A stretch of 64,000 bases of DNA, taken from the NCBI GenBank assembly GCA_037178625.1, contig CM074143.1:744001-808000 (forward strand), read 5' to 3'. This DNA is from Skeletonema tropicum. Lineage: Eukaryota; Bacillariophyta; Thalassiosirophyceae; Thalassiosirales; Thalassiosiraceae. Positions 1 to 9,170 of this stretch are shown here, piece after piece. Made by a program: the position numbers and the translations under genes. The stretch's first letter is position 1, and each line of letters starts with the position of its first letter. A model generated the notes under the pieces. It was not told the DNA's origin, ran no database searches, and was given only the letters and a program-made list of their open reading frames with translations.

Positions 1-371
1 TAGAAGCCTCTGTCATTGGGAAATCAAATGAAATTGCAGTGCTCAAGGCAGAACTAGAAAATGCAGTTCAACCTGAGATGGTGCACAGCAGAGTTGATGA
101 AATTGAGAGGGACCTGAAAGTCCTAGTCTTACAACTAAAAACTGCTGTTGTTGAGAAATCATGCGAGATTGCAGAACTGAAGGAACAGCTTCAAAATGCA
201 GCTTGTCCCGATTGGGTACAGACAAGCATAGACGAGATTCGGGAGGACCTGGAAGTCATACTCGCTGAAAGAGACCAGTTAAGAGCGGATGTAGTTCGAA
301 AAAAGCATGAGATTGCAGAGCTCAAGGATAAGTTACGAAATCCACCTTTGGGTGAAGAGTTGGTTGGGTGA
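1..371 (+). CDS. 3' end of a coiled-coil repeat protein (partial)
   Basis: The frame is open from base 3 to the TGA at 369-371, so the start lies left of the window. The peptide is charged, with heptad-like leucines and no recognisable enzyme domain. It consists of about 2.5 copies of a 45-49 residue unit, each starting with K-x-x-EIA-x-L-K and continuing through a D-E-I-x-x-D-L motif, so it is probably a long coiled-coil scaffold or cytoskeletal-type protein. The last unit is cut short. If one G of the GGG at 366-368 is removed, the repeat continues (GDIHEDLTEIK), so the present stop appears to be a frameshift product. The function is unknown. Confidence 0.55.
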   Translation, partial: EASVIGKSNEIAVLKAELENAVQPEMVHSRVDEIERDLKVLVLQLKTAVVEKSCEIAELKEQLQNAACPDWVQTSIDEIREDLEVILAERDQLRADVVRKKHEIAELKDKLRNPPLGEELVG

Positions 372-903
372 TATTCATGAGGATTTGACAGAAATAAAAA
401 TGATTTGATAGAAATAAAAAAGGATGTACAGCTTAGGCACAGTTTGTGGAAGTATATGAAGTGCGTGATGCTCTTGTTTTCTTCATCGTATAGGTAATAA
501 TTCATTAGGCTACTTTATTGGTTAGAAACAAAACAAACATATTGTCTTAGGACTTCAATTACGTCTTTCTTTTGCTCACTCCACCGTCGCCTTGAGTAGC
601 ATTTTTTCTGACTCTGCCGACTCTAATCGTTCCGCTGCTATTGCCAACGCTGCAGGCCCAACAATGACGCAGCAAGAAGAGTCTTCACAGAAGTAGCTGA
701 TACTGATACGCGAAAAATCCAAAAACAAAAATAATGACTCCGATTGAAATCAAAATGTAATCAAAAGTGAGAAACGCTATTCCTGGGTCTGCTACTACTT
801 ATGATCCACTAACTGGCGTCATCATGGCCCTGGCGTTTTGATAGTTGTGTTGTGATCTGTCGTGATGCTGGATTTCATGCACCATACTTATCTATTTCAT
901 GCT
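372..903. other. Gene-free spacer with remnants of the coiled-coil repeat
   Basis: Bases 370-405 still encode a piece of the upstream repeat unit in a shifted frame. They are followed by a 20-bp imperfect tandem duplication around GATTTGAnAGAAATAAAA. From about 500 to 903 I see no credible coding or RNA feature. Confidence 0.5.
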
Positions 904-1750
904 ACAGTCGTCGTACAGTTATTTTGACACACTGTGTTCTGGCTCAGCGTGTCAAAATAACCGTACTTGTCAAAACATCCGTGTAGCAAGTAAATAGGCA
1001 TCGGTACATATGCTTAAATACCAGTACATAGGTATGTACATAGGTTTCAGACAAAGGAGGAGACAAAGCAAGGTTGCTTACATATTTAGAAGTCTTCATG
1101 CTCCCACGTCAATTTCAGTTGTTCCAGAGTCAACGATAAATCTTTCACCAATTCATCAGATTTGCTGTTTAAGACCATAATCAATTCGACGTTACGAGAG
1201 CGTAGATGACCAAATGAATTGAAGAAGATATTGTACCGTGCATCTGCATCATCATCCTCGTCGTCATTCTCGTCGTCCTCCTCTGAACCCGCATTCTCAT
1301 TCTCACGGAGTTTCTTGATTGCGTCTAATGCTGCCTCTGCAAGCAGCAATGGTGTCTCGGACGAATTTCTTCGTTACCTCGCAAATCATCAAATTGGTGC
1401 CCACACGGCGCATGCTTCTGATGTCCGCAACGAAGACAAAAGTGTCTCGAATCCCTGCTGCCTTCAGGCGGCAAGGGGAGGCCTTCCATGTCGCAATAAT
1501 CGCCCGCAGCACATCTAGCAGCACTCATTGTCGTTTACTTTATTAATTTGTCTCGCTGTATTGTGTAAGTATTGTGTATGGTAATGTCATGGTCATGGTC
1601 ATGGTGGTTTGTGTGGCTGAGCTGCCTCTTCTCCCTCCTCGGGAGAAGCGGGGAAGCCAGCGATAAGGGAAGGTAGTGTTCTCTGCTGCTGTGTCAAAAT
1701 AACTGTAATGTCAAAATAAGCGTGTGTCAAAATAACCGTACGACGACTGT
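904..1750. mobile_element. TIR-flanked 0.85-kb element carrying a zinc-finger gene
   Basis: The 27 bases at 904-930 (starting ACAGTCGTCGTAC) are the reverse complement of 1724-1750 with one mismatch. Further copies of the subterminal word TGTCAAAATAA lie just inside both ends (about 950-975 and 1690-1715), as in DNA transposons with subterminal repeats. The interior holds one small gene on the minus strand. I could not identify a clear target-site duplication: the flanks end in ATGCT on the left and begin ACTTGTTGCT on the right. No transposase is present, so this would be a non-autonomous or gene-carrying element. The superfamily is undetermined. Confidence 0.6.
1086..1528 (-). CDS. Small Cys/His zinc-binding protein with acidic linker, one 41-nt intron
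   Basis: The model joins 1528-1378 and 1336-1086 on the minus strand (133 aa). The intron at 1377-1337 has GTAACG and TTGCAG ends, and removing it fuses two overlapping frames cleanly (FDDL-R-E-AALDAIKK). The N-terminus has C6, C12, C31, C34 and C42 with an HAPCG motif, suggesting a small zinc knuckle. A D/E-rich stretch and a helical C-terminus follow. The catalytic or DNA-binding role is unknown. The gene sits alone inside a TIR-bounded element, so it may be an element-encoded nucleic-acid-binding protein. A 41-nt intron is short, and a one-base indel instead of splicing would be the alternative explanation. Confidence 0.5.
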
Positions 1751-2155
1751 ACTTGTTGCTTGTTGTTTCATGCCACATGCCGCGGCATGTCTGTCATTGG
1801 TCATTGGTTCTCATTTGGGAAGAGCTACTAAGTTAGCCAAGAGAAAAAGCAAGCTGACACCACGTGCCAACAGTTCCTCTCCGAATAAAAAATTCTTCTG
1901 CTGCCCGCCTGCAATGCCGCTGAAACATACCGTTGCATTTATAAATAATGCTGGCTCATAGCATTGGCTAATTTGCATCAAGAACCACCAGCATATGCTC
2001 TCATCTCAGCAATAGCAGCATACAACTGCAGGCAATTTTGTTTTGATCTGAAATTAGTACCTCAGGAGCTTCACGGCTTCTCGCAAATTTGAGAACTCGA
2101 AGCAGCATTTAAATATTCGATTCTGAGCACACACACACACACTGCACACAGCAAC

Positions 2156-3140
2156 ATGAGCTTCTTATCGATTACCATGTGGAGCGCCACTTGTGCTTTC
2201 ATTGGAACGGTGATTATTATGTATTCCGCCATTACAGTATTGCGACTTTGGGGGGTAGTGATCTGGAGTACGCAGCCTCCTTCACCAGAATCTCTAGTGT
2301 AAGTTGTCACCAAAGTTATGTTTATGTAATTCAATCACGAGTGATCTCTGCCGCTAATAAACTTATTCCACCCATCTCTTACAATAGAGCGGCGCTATCT
2401 GATGAGGATAAAGAAAAGATTGAGAAGCTGAGATCATCTGCTATACTCATGCATTTGAATAAGTATACTATGGTGAGTGCATCGTTGATACTTGTCACAA
2501 AATTAATATAGTCATAATGATTATTCATTTGTCTCATTCGTCATGCTTTGTTACTTCTCATCAGACGTTGGACAAGCATAACATGACGCCATTGGTTTCG
2601 ACTGAGGAATCAACCACAACTTCTTCTGCGTCGACCAAAACCTCAGAAGTTGGAAGGGAAGAAGAACAAAAACAGCTGGAAGATATAGAAGAAGGCACAA
2701 TACATGATGAAAAGACAATCTATTCTCATATATGCGTCCCACAACCAGGACAACAAAGCTGCAATGGATGTAATGCAACTGAAAGAACAAGCAATACAAC
2801 TGCAACAACAAGTTTGAACGACATTTCAGAGACAAGAAATGTACCCAACCTTTGCGTCATCTGTTATGAAGAATATAAAATGGCTGACAAAGTATGCTGG
2901 GCATCGAGTAGTGACTGCATACACGTCTTTCATGAAGAATGTATCGTCCGTTGGCTGACTAAGTTGGGATGGATGAAGTTGAAAGAACAAAAGGAACCAG
3001 AGAACATGGCTGACAAAGACAAGTGTCTGAATTATGATTTAGATTGCCCCATGTGCAGAGGAAAATTCATTTGCAAGAATGACTTGAGCAAGAATGCAGC
3101 AGTGGTTACTGCTGCTAGTACGGGAGAAGAAAGCGTGTGA
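2156..3140 (+). CDS. Membrane-anchored RING-H2 E3 ubiquitin ligase, three exons
   Basis: The exons are 2156-2298, 2388-2472 and 2565-3140 (267 aa). The introns of 89 and 92 nt have GTAAGT...AATAG and GTGAGT...ATCAG ends and keep the frame. Residues about 8-35 form one hydrophobic membrane segment. A conserved L-S-D-E-D-K...R-S-S-A-I-L...Y-T-M block follows, then a Ser/Thr/Glu-rich linker. The RING-H2 finger has ligands C173, C176, C194, H196, H199, C202, C237 and C240; a 34-residue insertion separates C202 from C237. RING-H2 proteins recruit E2 enzymes to ubiquitinate substrates, and the anchor implies action at a membrane. This membrane plus RING-H2 layout is common in diatom genomes. A (CA)n run at 2128-2142 lies just upstream of the ATG. 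Confidence 0.85.
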
Positions 3141-3297
3141 TAGTGAAAGCCAGCTGGTGAAAGCAGTGTACTCTAAACATGATGTAATGAATATATACTA
3201 AGACAAGAGTCGAGAAGCTCTTGAAAAATTAGAACCGTTACTTGATATGTACTTCAATCGAAGACAAAACCCATTAAAGCTCATAATAAGAACCAAT

Positions 3298-4026
3298 CTA
3301 ATCAAGACACATCAAACTCTCCCTAGTCTCAACCCCAGTCACCGGATTCGTCCCCTTCGCCGTAGGATGATTACATAAATACTTCTGCTGATCTTTCCTC
3401 AACTGTGTATCACTCCAATCCGATCCCTCGATATCCTTCACACCCTCAAACAACGTCGCTCCACTCACATACATTTCACGCATCACCGTATTCTTCAAAT
3501 TGGCACGGGCCAATTGGGCCATTTCCAAATTGCACAGTGACATATCGGCATCCTCAAAGTCCGAACCATCAATTGTTGCGTCAAAAAAGCTTGCTCCTAC
3601 CAAGTTCGCTCCACGAAAGTCGGAATCTCGGACGATACTTTGTTGGAATGCGACACCCTTTAGATTTTGTCCTTTAAAGTCGGATCTGTCGAGGTTGACA
3701 CCTCGTGTGATTGCGATGGTACGTCCTGATTGGAGGGTGGAGGCACCGCCTGTGGTGATTTTACTGTTTGCGGCGACACTGGCTCCCTTGTCTTCGGCGA
3801 ATGCAGATTGTGGTGATGTGGTTAGGAGGGGGGTTGTTAGGAGTGTGAAGGAGAGGAGAGTTGTGGCAGCTGCAGAGAAGCGCTCTTGGAGTGATGATGA
3901 TGATGTGGCATGTAATTCAACTTGTGTTCTTGAGTTTGTAGTTGAGTAGGAGAGGCCACTTGGTGAGAATGCGGCAGCGCCTCCGCAGACTGCTGAGGCA
4001 ATGAATGCTGTTCGGAAGGAGACCAT
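3298..4026 (-). CDS. Pentapeptide-repeat protein, predicted thylakoid lumen
   Basis: This is a single exon of 242 aa. The N-terminus is bipartite: a signal peptide ending in an AAF-S site (MVSFRTAF...CGGAAAF), typical of diatom plastid import, and then a second hydrophobic segment ending in SAFA, typical of lumen targeting. Residues about 110-185 carry pentapeptide repeats of the A(D/N)Lxx type (for example SDFKGQNLKG and SDFRGANLVG), which fold as a right-handed beta helix. The C-terminus has two cysteines. Plant lumen pentapeptide proteins (TL15/TL17/TL20.3 type) are comparable. The exact function is unknown in that family, and no catalytic residues are expected. Confidence 0.85.
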   Translation of the reverse strand: MVSFRTAFIASAVCGGAAAFSPSGLSYSTTNSRTQVELHATSSSSLQERFSAAATTLLSFTLLTTPLLTTSPQSAFAEDKGASVAANSKITTGGASTLQSGRTIAITRGVNLDRSDFKGQNLKGVAFQQSIVRDSDFRGANLVGASFFDATIDGSDFEDADMSLCNLEMAQLARANLKNTVMREMYVSGATLFEGVKDIEGSDWSDTQLRKDQQKYLCNHPTAKGTNPVTGVETRESLMCLD

Positions 4027-5004
4027 TTTGAAATACTGGTTGTGTATCTATTATGGATTTCATCGACATGGTCAGTTTCGTTCCCCGCCCGGCTGACGCC
4101 ACTCAAGGGCATTTGTCAGCATCTTTGGATATAGCTGCTAGCCGCGGATAGTTGTGACCATAGGTGAGAGGTCCGTCCGTCCCGAACCGTCCCTCTCCGT
4201 CGGCCTATCCGGTATCCGGGATCCAGGACGGGACGGAGTCCTATGGGACGGATAATCCGGATTATCCGGCATATTCCCCGTACAAGGAGCAATACATAGT
4301 GTCTAACATTGTAAATAAGAGCAACAAACAAGTCTTGTGGCCAATAATAAAGTTGGCCTTGACAGCATAGAATGTGATTGCAGCTGCTCATCGCTCTCTC
4401 GCGCGCGCGAAGGACCGGCGCTATGACCTCGTACATAGGTCGCCTGACGAAATCGAATTTGGATGGCCACCAGCCACATTCAACTACCATACCGTATCTA
4501 ATGGCGTCGATATGCGCATGATCAGCTTCAAGTCGCACAGTATGATTGATCATAATAGTATAGACGTAAAATGCTGCTGCTTGTGCAAACTGGGTATGTG
4601 CCATCGGTGCTGCAGCCTGTAGGTTACTCGATGGGGTGCAATTTGGGCTTGTTGCCAGCTTCACATAGACTCTGGGCCAGATCATGTTTCCAGCGCATCC
4701 AGCGTTGGCTTAGAAGGGTGTTTGCTGCGCATCAAAGTCAAGTATGAGAGCAGAGAAGAAAAGGATCAAGATTTAATAGCATTATATCGCGTCGATGTGA
4801 TGCAACAACCTCAGAAGAAGCTGTTGTGACCGGATCACCCGGATCGGGCGGGGGTGATGGGACGGATCGGAAGATCCGGCCGAAAAAATCCCGTCCCGCG
4901 GTCATCCTTCGGGACTGACCTACCTACTACATACTTATTCTCCATTCCTGCAATGCAACTGTGAAAGATCCGTATATTGGAAGAGAGATTAGAAGCAAAC
5001 AACC
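4027..5004. other. Intergenic region between divergent genes; repeated GGACGG/CCGTCC words
   Basis: The region lies between the pentapeptide gene and CSN6 and must hold both promoters. It has two GC-rich patches, at 4165-4270 and 4830-4910, full of GGACGGG, GGATCCGG and their complements. The block shared with 32341 onward begins at about 4271. A 189-codon minus-strand frame (4116-4685) is broken by a 4-bp indel in the second copy, so I do not call it a gene. Confidence 0.5.
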
Positions 5005-6216
5005 ATGGAAATTGACGCCCCATCAACCTCCACCAAGGCAGGCGCATCAGCCGTTACCGCTACTGCCGTAGCAGGCGACAAATCCATCAAAATCCACCCC
5101 CTCGCAATCATCGGAATCTCCGACCATCACACCCGCGTCATCACCGGCGGATCCGCTCTCCCACCCTCCGCTCCCGTCGTGGGACTCCTCTTTGGTCATC
5201 AGGATGCTCATAGCATATCAATTGTTGATGCCGAAGAGATGGAATATCCGGATAAGGGTTTTGGGACGTCGGGGGATTCGCCTCATCGTCAAAATATTTT
5301 ACGTAAAATTGAGCTTTATCAAAAAGTATTTCCTCGACACCAGGTTGTTGGTTGGTATCGAGTGCACACCGACAACAGCAGTGAAGCAATGACGGATGCT
5401 TCTTTGGTGGATATTGTCCCCACGGATGACGACTTACGTATGAATCAAGAAGAAATGGCACAATATTGTGGTGAGGTGGAAAGTCCATTATTTGTCTTGA
5501 TGAATGCTGCCTCGCCTCAATACACGGGTGTTTCTTCCTCAGAAGATGATTCAAAACCCTCTGCTGCTGCGGGTAGTTCTTTGGATGATACTCTTCCCCT
5601 CACTGTCTATGAAACACTAGTTTCTGAGGGAGGTGGTGGATCGGCATTTGTCAATGCTACGTTTGAGTTGGAAACTCAAGAACCGGAACGGATTGCTGTG
5701 GAGAGGGTGTTTCAGACACAGCTGTCAAATGCTGCTGGTTCTGCTGCACAGCAGAAGGAAAAGGAGGAGAATAAAGATAGTAAACAAGGAGGAGGCAGCA
5801 AACGTGATGACAAGAAGGGTTTCCAACCTACCTTTGCACGAGGACCGTCCGAGTTGGAAATGCAACTTGACTCTCTTCAATCTAGCATCAAATCCATGAA
5901 TGTTCGCATGGCGGTACTATTGGAATTCCTCCAAAAGGTAGATAAGGGCGAACTTCCTCCCGACAATGCTCTCTTGCGTAGCATTGATGGGTTGTTGCAG
6001 CAATTGCCTCTTGTACTTGCTGCCCTGAAGGAAGGATCGACAACAACGCAAACGCAGCAACCACTTGTGGAATTAGAACATGATTACACAGACACTATGC
6101 TCTTGTCCTATCTGACGGCTGTGGCAAAGACTGCCAAGTCGGTTCATGTCTATTCGGAAAAGTTCCGTGGTGCGTTTGAGAGTGGAAAGAGTGATCCAAG
6201 AAGGACCATGTATTGA
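5005..6216 (+). CDS. CSN6: COP9 signalosome subunit 6 (block A copy)
   Basis: A single exon encodes 403 aa starting MEIDAPST. The MPN domain (about residues 28-170) begins IHPLAIIGISDHHTR and contains GWYRVHTDNSS. The first histidine of the metal-binding JAMM motif is absent, as expected for the inactive MPN- subunit CSN6. The element FVNATFELETQEPERIAVE and the C-terminal helix LLSYLTAVAKTAKSV match the CSN6 pattern. An acidic/lysine-rich linker (QQKEKEENKDSKQGGG) separates the MPN domain from the C-terminal helices. CSN6 is structural in the complex that removes Nedd8 from cullins. A second nearly identical copy lies at 33064-34275. eIF3f, the other common MPN- family, fits the C-terminus less well. 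Confidence 0.9.
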   Translation: MEIDAPSTSTKAGASAVTATAVAGDKSIKIHPLAIIGISDHHTRVITGGSALPPSAPVVGLLFGHQDAHSISIVDAEEMEYPDKGFGTSGDSPHRQNILRKIELYQKVFPRHQVVGWYRVHTDNSSEAMTDASLVDIVPTDDDLRMNQEEMAQYCGEVESPLFVLMNAASPQYTGVSSSEDDSKPSAAAGSSLDDTLPLTVYETLVSEGGGGSAFVNATFELETQEPERIAVERVFQTQLSNAAGSAAQQKEKEENKDSKQGGGSKRDDKKGFQPTFARGPSELEMQLDSLQSSIKSMNVRMAVLLEFLQKVDKGELPPDNALLRSIDGLLQQLPLVLAALKEGSTTTQTQQPLVELEHDYTDTMLLSYLTAVAKTAKSVHVYSEKFRGAFESGKSDPRRTMY

Positions 6217-6333
6217 GAGTCCACGTGAAGATCGGTCTAGAATCCAAAAACGAAAGTCATAATAACCAGTACAGTTCATAAATTTATTGCGCTCTATAAA
6301 TTACAAAAAACATCCGTGTCAAGGGCTACCCAA

Positions 6334-7186
6334 TCAATCACAAGCCGTCCACATGTTCATGATGGAATCGTCGTCAATATCGACTTCTGTGGCTGAACGA
6401 TAATAATTATGGTAGGAAGGAATTGGAAGCGATAGTTGTCCCACAGATGGCAGAGAGGTAATTTGTTCCAATACACGTGAAGCACTAGTAACTGCAAACG
6501 GATAAGGAACTGGGATGACCGTAGCTGAGGAGATGATTGGTGCGATGTCAACATCCTGTGCAGCTGTTGAGGAGAGTACTTGGTTTGGTGGCGAGGTATT
6601 GCACCGGCTTGTCCGCTTCTTGACGATCCTTTTCTTAGTTCCATGTAGTTGGGTCGATAACTCTGTACCGCAGTTAATGTCATCCTTGCGCTTGCGGTAA
6701 AGAGCCTTCTTGTAAGCCTGCATCAAGATGTCTGATACCTCGGCACAAAATAGTTTCACCTCGCTGTCAGCGTTACGCCAAGATGTGGCCACTTTCTTGG
6801 AGAGATCTGTTCGCAAAAGAAGGGGATATACATGATCAATACACTGGAATGTGAAGGCGCAGCGTAGAAGGAGAAGGTCAGAGTTACTTACCACTGAAAC
6901 TAATCTTGCCGTGGCTCTTCCGATGCTTCCTCTTCTTGCGTTGAGCCTTTCCTGGAACATACCAATCATTGGAGAGAATAATCTCTTGGTACTTATGAGG
7001 CAGCTTGGGTATGACATCATCATCAGCTTGATCAAATACAGTGTCAACAGAAGGTGCCACATCAAGAATGCTTTGGAGTATGAACTCTCGTTCGAGCTGG
7101 AAGAAAATATTGTAGGCCGTATAAGGTCGATGCTGAGCTGAGGTTAGTAACTTCTTGATGTTCGTCATTGTCGGTATACTGGTCAA
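6334..7186 (-). CDS. HMG-box-like DNA-binding protein with inserted loop (block A copy)
   Basis: The exons are 7186-6892 and 6806-6334; the 85-nt intron (6891-6807) has GTAAGT and GAACAG ends (255 aa). The first HMG helix is RPYTAYNIFFQLERE (residues about 20-34). After an insertion of about 50 residues ending in a basic KRKHRKSHGK stretch come helices 2 and 3 (ISFSDLSKKVATSWRN, then EVKLFCAEVSDILMQAYKKAL). The 3' splice site chosen is the second AG, because the first puts a stop in frame. The rest is low complexity and ends in an acidic segment (DIDDDSIMNMW). The likely role is chromatin or transcription factor. It is convergent with CSN6, the stops being about 120 bp apart. Confidence 0.75.
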
Positions 7187-7397
7187 CTGTGCGGTGATAT
7201 TCGATGTTGTAAGTCGGAGGAAGAGCTGCGAAATTCCAGCGTTGTCGTTGTCGTCGCTGTTTAGATGTTTTGTGCTTGGTGTGAAGCAGAGTTGTAGACG
7301 TTGATGTTGTGAGCTGACCTCTTCTGACCCCGGGCTATTGTAATGTATGGTACTTATGGGGCATTAACGAATAGAGGAGTTCTGTTTTTGCGTCTAA

Positions 7398-7990
7398 AGC
7401 AGCTTAACCTTTTGTCTGAAGTCTTTTCAATGAAACACCACGGGCATCGGCAAAGTTGTGTCCGTAATAATGTACAACTTAAGTATGTTGTATGCGGCAT
7501 GTTAAAAATGAAAGTGTCTCTTGACTCTACTTAATGTACTTTAACTTATTTTACACATTCAGCGAAATACAGCACAGCCAAACCATGCAGTTTTACAGAC
7601 CCTATTTGTGTATATGCAGCTTGACCTTTTCTCTGAAGTCTCTTCAATGAAACACCAAGGGCATCGGCGAAGTTGTGTCGTATTATCTATGGTATGAGGT
7701 ATGTTAAAAATAAAGTGTCCTTGACTCATACATAATTTACTTGAACTTATGTTTTACACATTCAGCGAAATACAGCACAGCCAAACCGTGCAGTGTTACA
7801 GACCCTATTTGTGTATATGCAGCTTGACCTTTTGTCAGATCACGGGAACCTCTTTTCAATGAAACAACAAGGGAATCGGCAAAGATCGGCCTAATGTATG
7901 ACATAAGTATAAATGCGGTATGTTAAAAATGAAAGTTCTCTTGACTCATTACTTTATACTTGAACTTGTGTTTTACACATTCAGTGAAGT
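7398..7990. repeat. Three tandem ~200-bp repeats (block A)
   Basis: Units start at 7401, 7618 and 7821 (periods 217 and 203) with AGCTTGACCTTTT. They share CAATGAAACACCA, GCATGTTAAAAAT and GCGAAATACAGCACAGCC. No coding capacity is evident. The same array is in block B from about 35460, where the last unit is split by a transposon. A further partial unit lies at about 37400-37490. Confidence 0.75.
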
Positions 7991-8002
7991 TGCTGATCAA
8001 AT

Positions 8003-8060
8003 GCGAAAGTCGTACCACTGAGCCACTAGACGTCTAGTGGCTCAGTGGTACGACTTTCGC
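8003..8060. repeat. Perfect 58-bp palindrome with tRNA-like half sites
   Basis: Bases 8003-8031 are the exact reverse complement of 8032-8060, with no spacer. The flanks extend the symmetry imperfectly to about 7989-8072 (TTGCTGAT on both sides). Each arm contains GTGGCTCAGTGGTACGAC, which resembles the 5' half (D-arm, pol III A box) of tRNA-Gly. No tRNA 3' half or B box follows. The same palindrome is at 37166-37223. Confidence 0.7.
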
Positions 8061-8419
8061 TATAATCAGCAAAAGTACATCAAAGTGCAGGCGCTACTCA
8101 TGCTTCTGGATGGTAGTACGCACGCTTTCAATGAAGGGTTGACCACAGCCGCGAATGGCCGCAGGCGCAACCCCCCCAACCCCCCAAGGGGTGAGCTCAT
8201 TTTTACTCGCTTCGCGGTGAAGTGGGCTCAATGACGGGTTGATTGCAATTGACTTATCTCTGGTGGTTACGTCCAAATCAACGACAGGTTGACCATGGCC
8301 GCAAACAAGAGCACGTAGTCAAAAACGACGAAGCTCTTGCACAAAAGCCGTCGACATCAACCTTCCAACCTACGCGATCGGGGCTGAGAGAGCCGGTCGT
8401 CCTATTCTAGAGGACGATC

Positions 8420-9156
8420 TTGACTCTGAAGCCCCTTTTTATTTCTTGGAGACGCATCGAAGCCGGTCGGCTTCTCTGCCTGTCTCCAAGAAATAAACGT
8501 GTGTCCTTAAAGACGCACTCGCAAACTCAACCAAATGAAGAAACAAACAATTTTAGAAGTGTAACTCAAATCTGTGAAAGGGAATGTTCAATCACGGACA
8601 ATATTGGGATTGTCACATACAAATACTTCCGCGAACCGTGGATTCGTGGAAATCGCTTCGCAACCACTGAAGATGGCGGCCTTGAGACTGCTGAAATCAA
8701 CCTCCATGATTTGGCTCTGCAAGCTACGTGTATCGAACTACTGGATAAGTTATCACTTAGTAGAACGTGAGTTATATACTTCTTCCTACTATGATTACAT
8801 TACTCCCCCCCTACTTTAACACCTCCATGATTTGGCTCTGCAAGCTACGTGTATCGAACTACTGGATAAGTTATCACTTAGTGAACGTGAGTTATATACT
8901 TCTTCCTACTATGATTACATTACTCCCCCCCTACTTTAACGTTGATCTCACGGGTCCCAACTTAGTGGTAAACTGGGAAACACTCGAGTGTTACCCAGAT
9001 CAGTTCAACGAGCTCAAGTCGGTATTTGCCTCTTCTACAGAATCTTCTGTATGTAGCAGCTCCCGCGGCCCGTCAGGAACTTACAACAAGCAAAGATCGA
9101 CACGAGCAGCTCACCGCAAACAAAGGTATGATCAAGTTGAAAATACCTATGGTTAG
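8420..9156 (+). pseudogene. Degraded 5' coding region of the DIRS-like element
   Basis: Frames starting at 8420 and continuing past 8767 read as one protein-like sequence (...REPWIRGNRFATTEDGG..., then LHDLALQATCIELLDKL, then YFNVDLTGPNLVVNW). They are broken by a 121-bp tandem duplication (8701-8821 and 8822-8941) and by a 7-C run at 8925-8931; removing one C restores the frame. Function is unknown. A 13-bp-arm hairpin (8441-8453 with 8482-8494) lies near the start. Confidence 0.45.
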
Positions 9157-9170
9157 CGTAAGCATTAAGG

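Noticed and set aside
4116..4685. 189-codon minus-strand ORF upstream of CSN6
   Set aside because: The second copy (32493-32753) has a 4-bp indel breaking the frame, there is no recognisable family, and part of the frame runs through GC-rich GGACGG repeats.
8032..8100. Functional tRNA-Gly gene
   Set aside because: Only the 5' half/A box is present; no B box, T-arm or acceptor complement follows.
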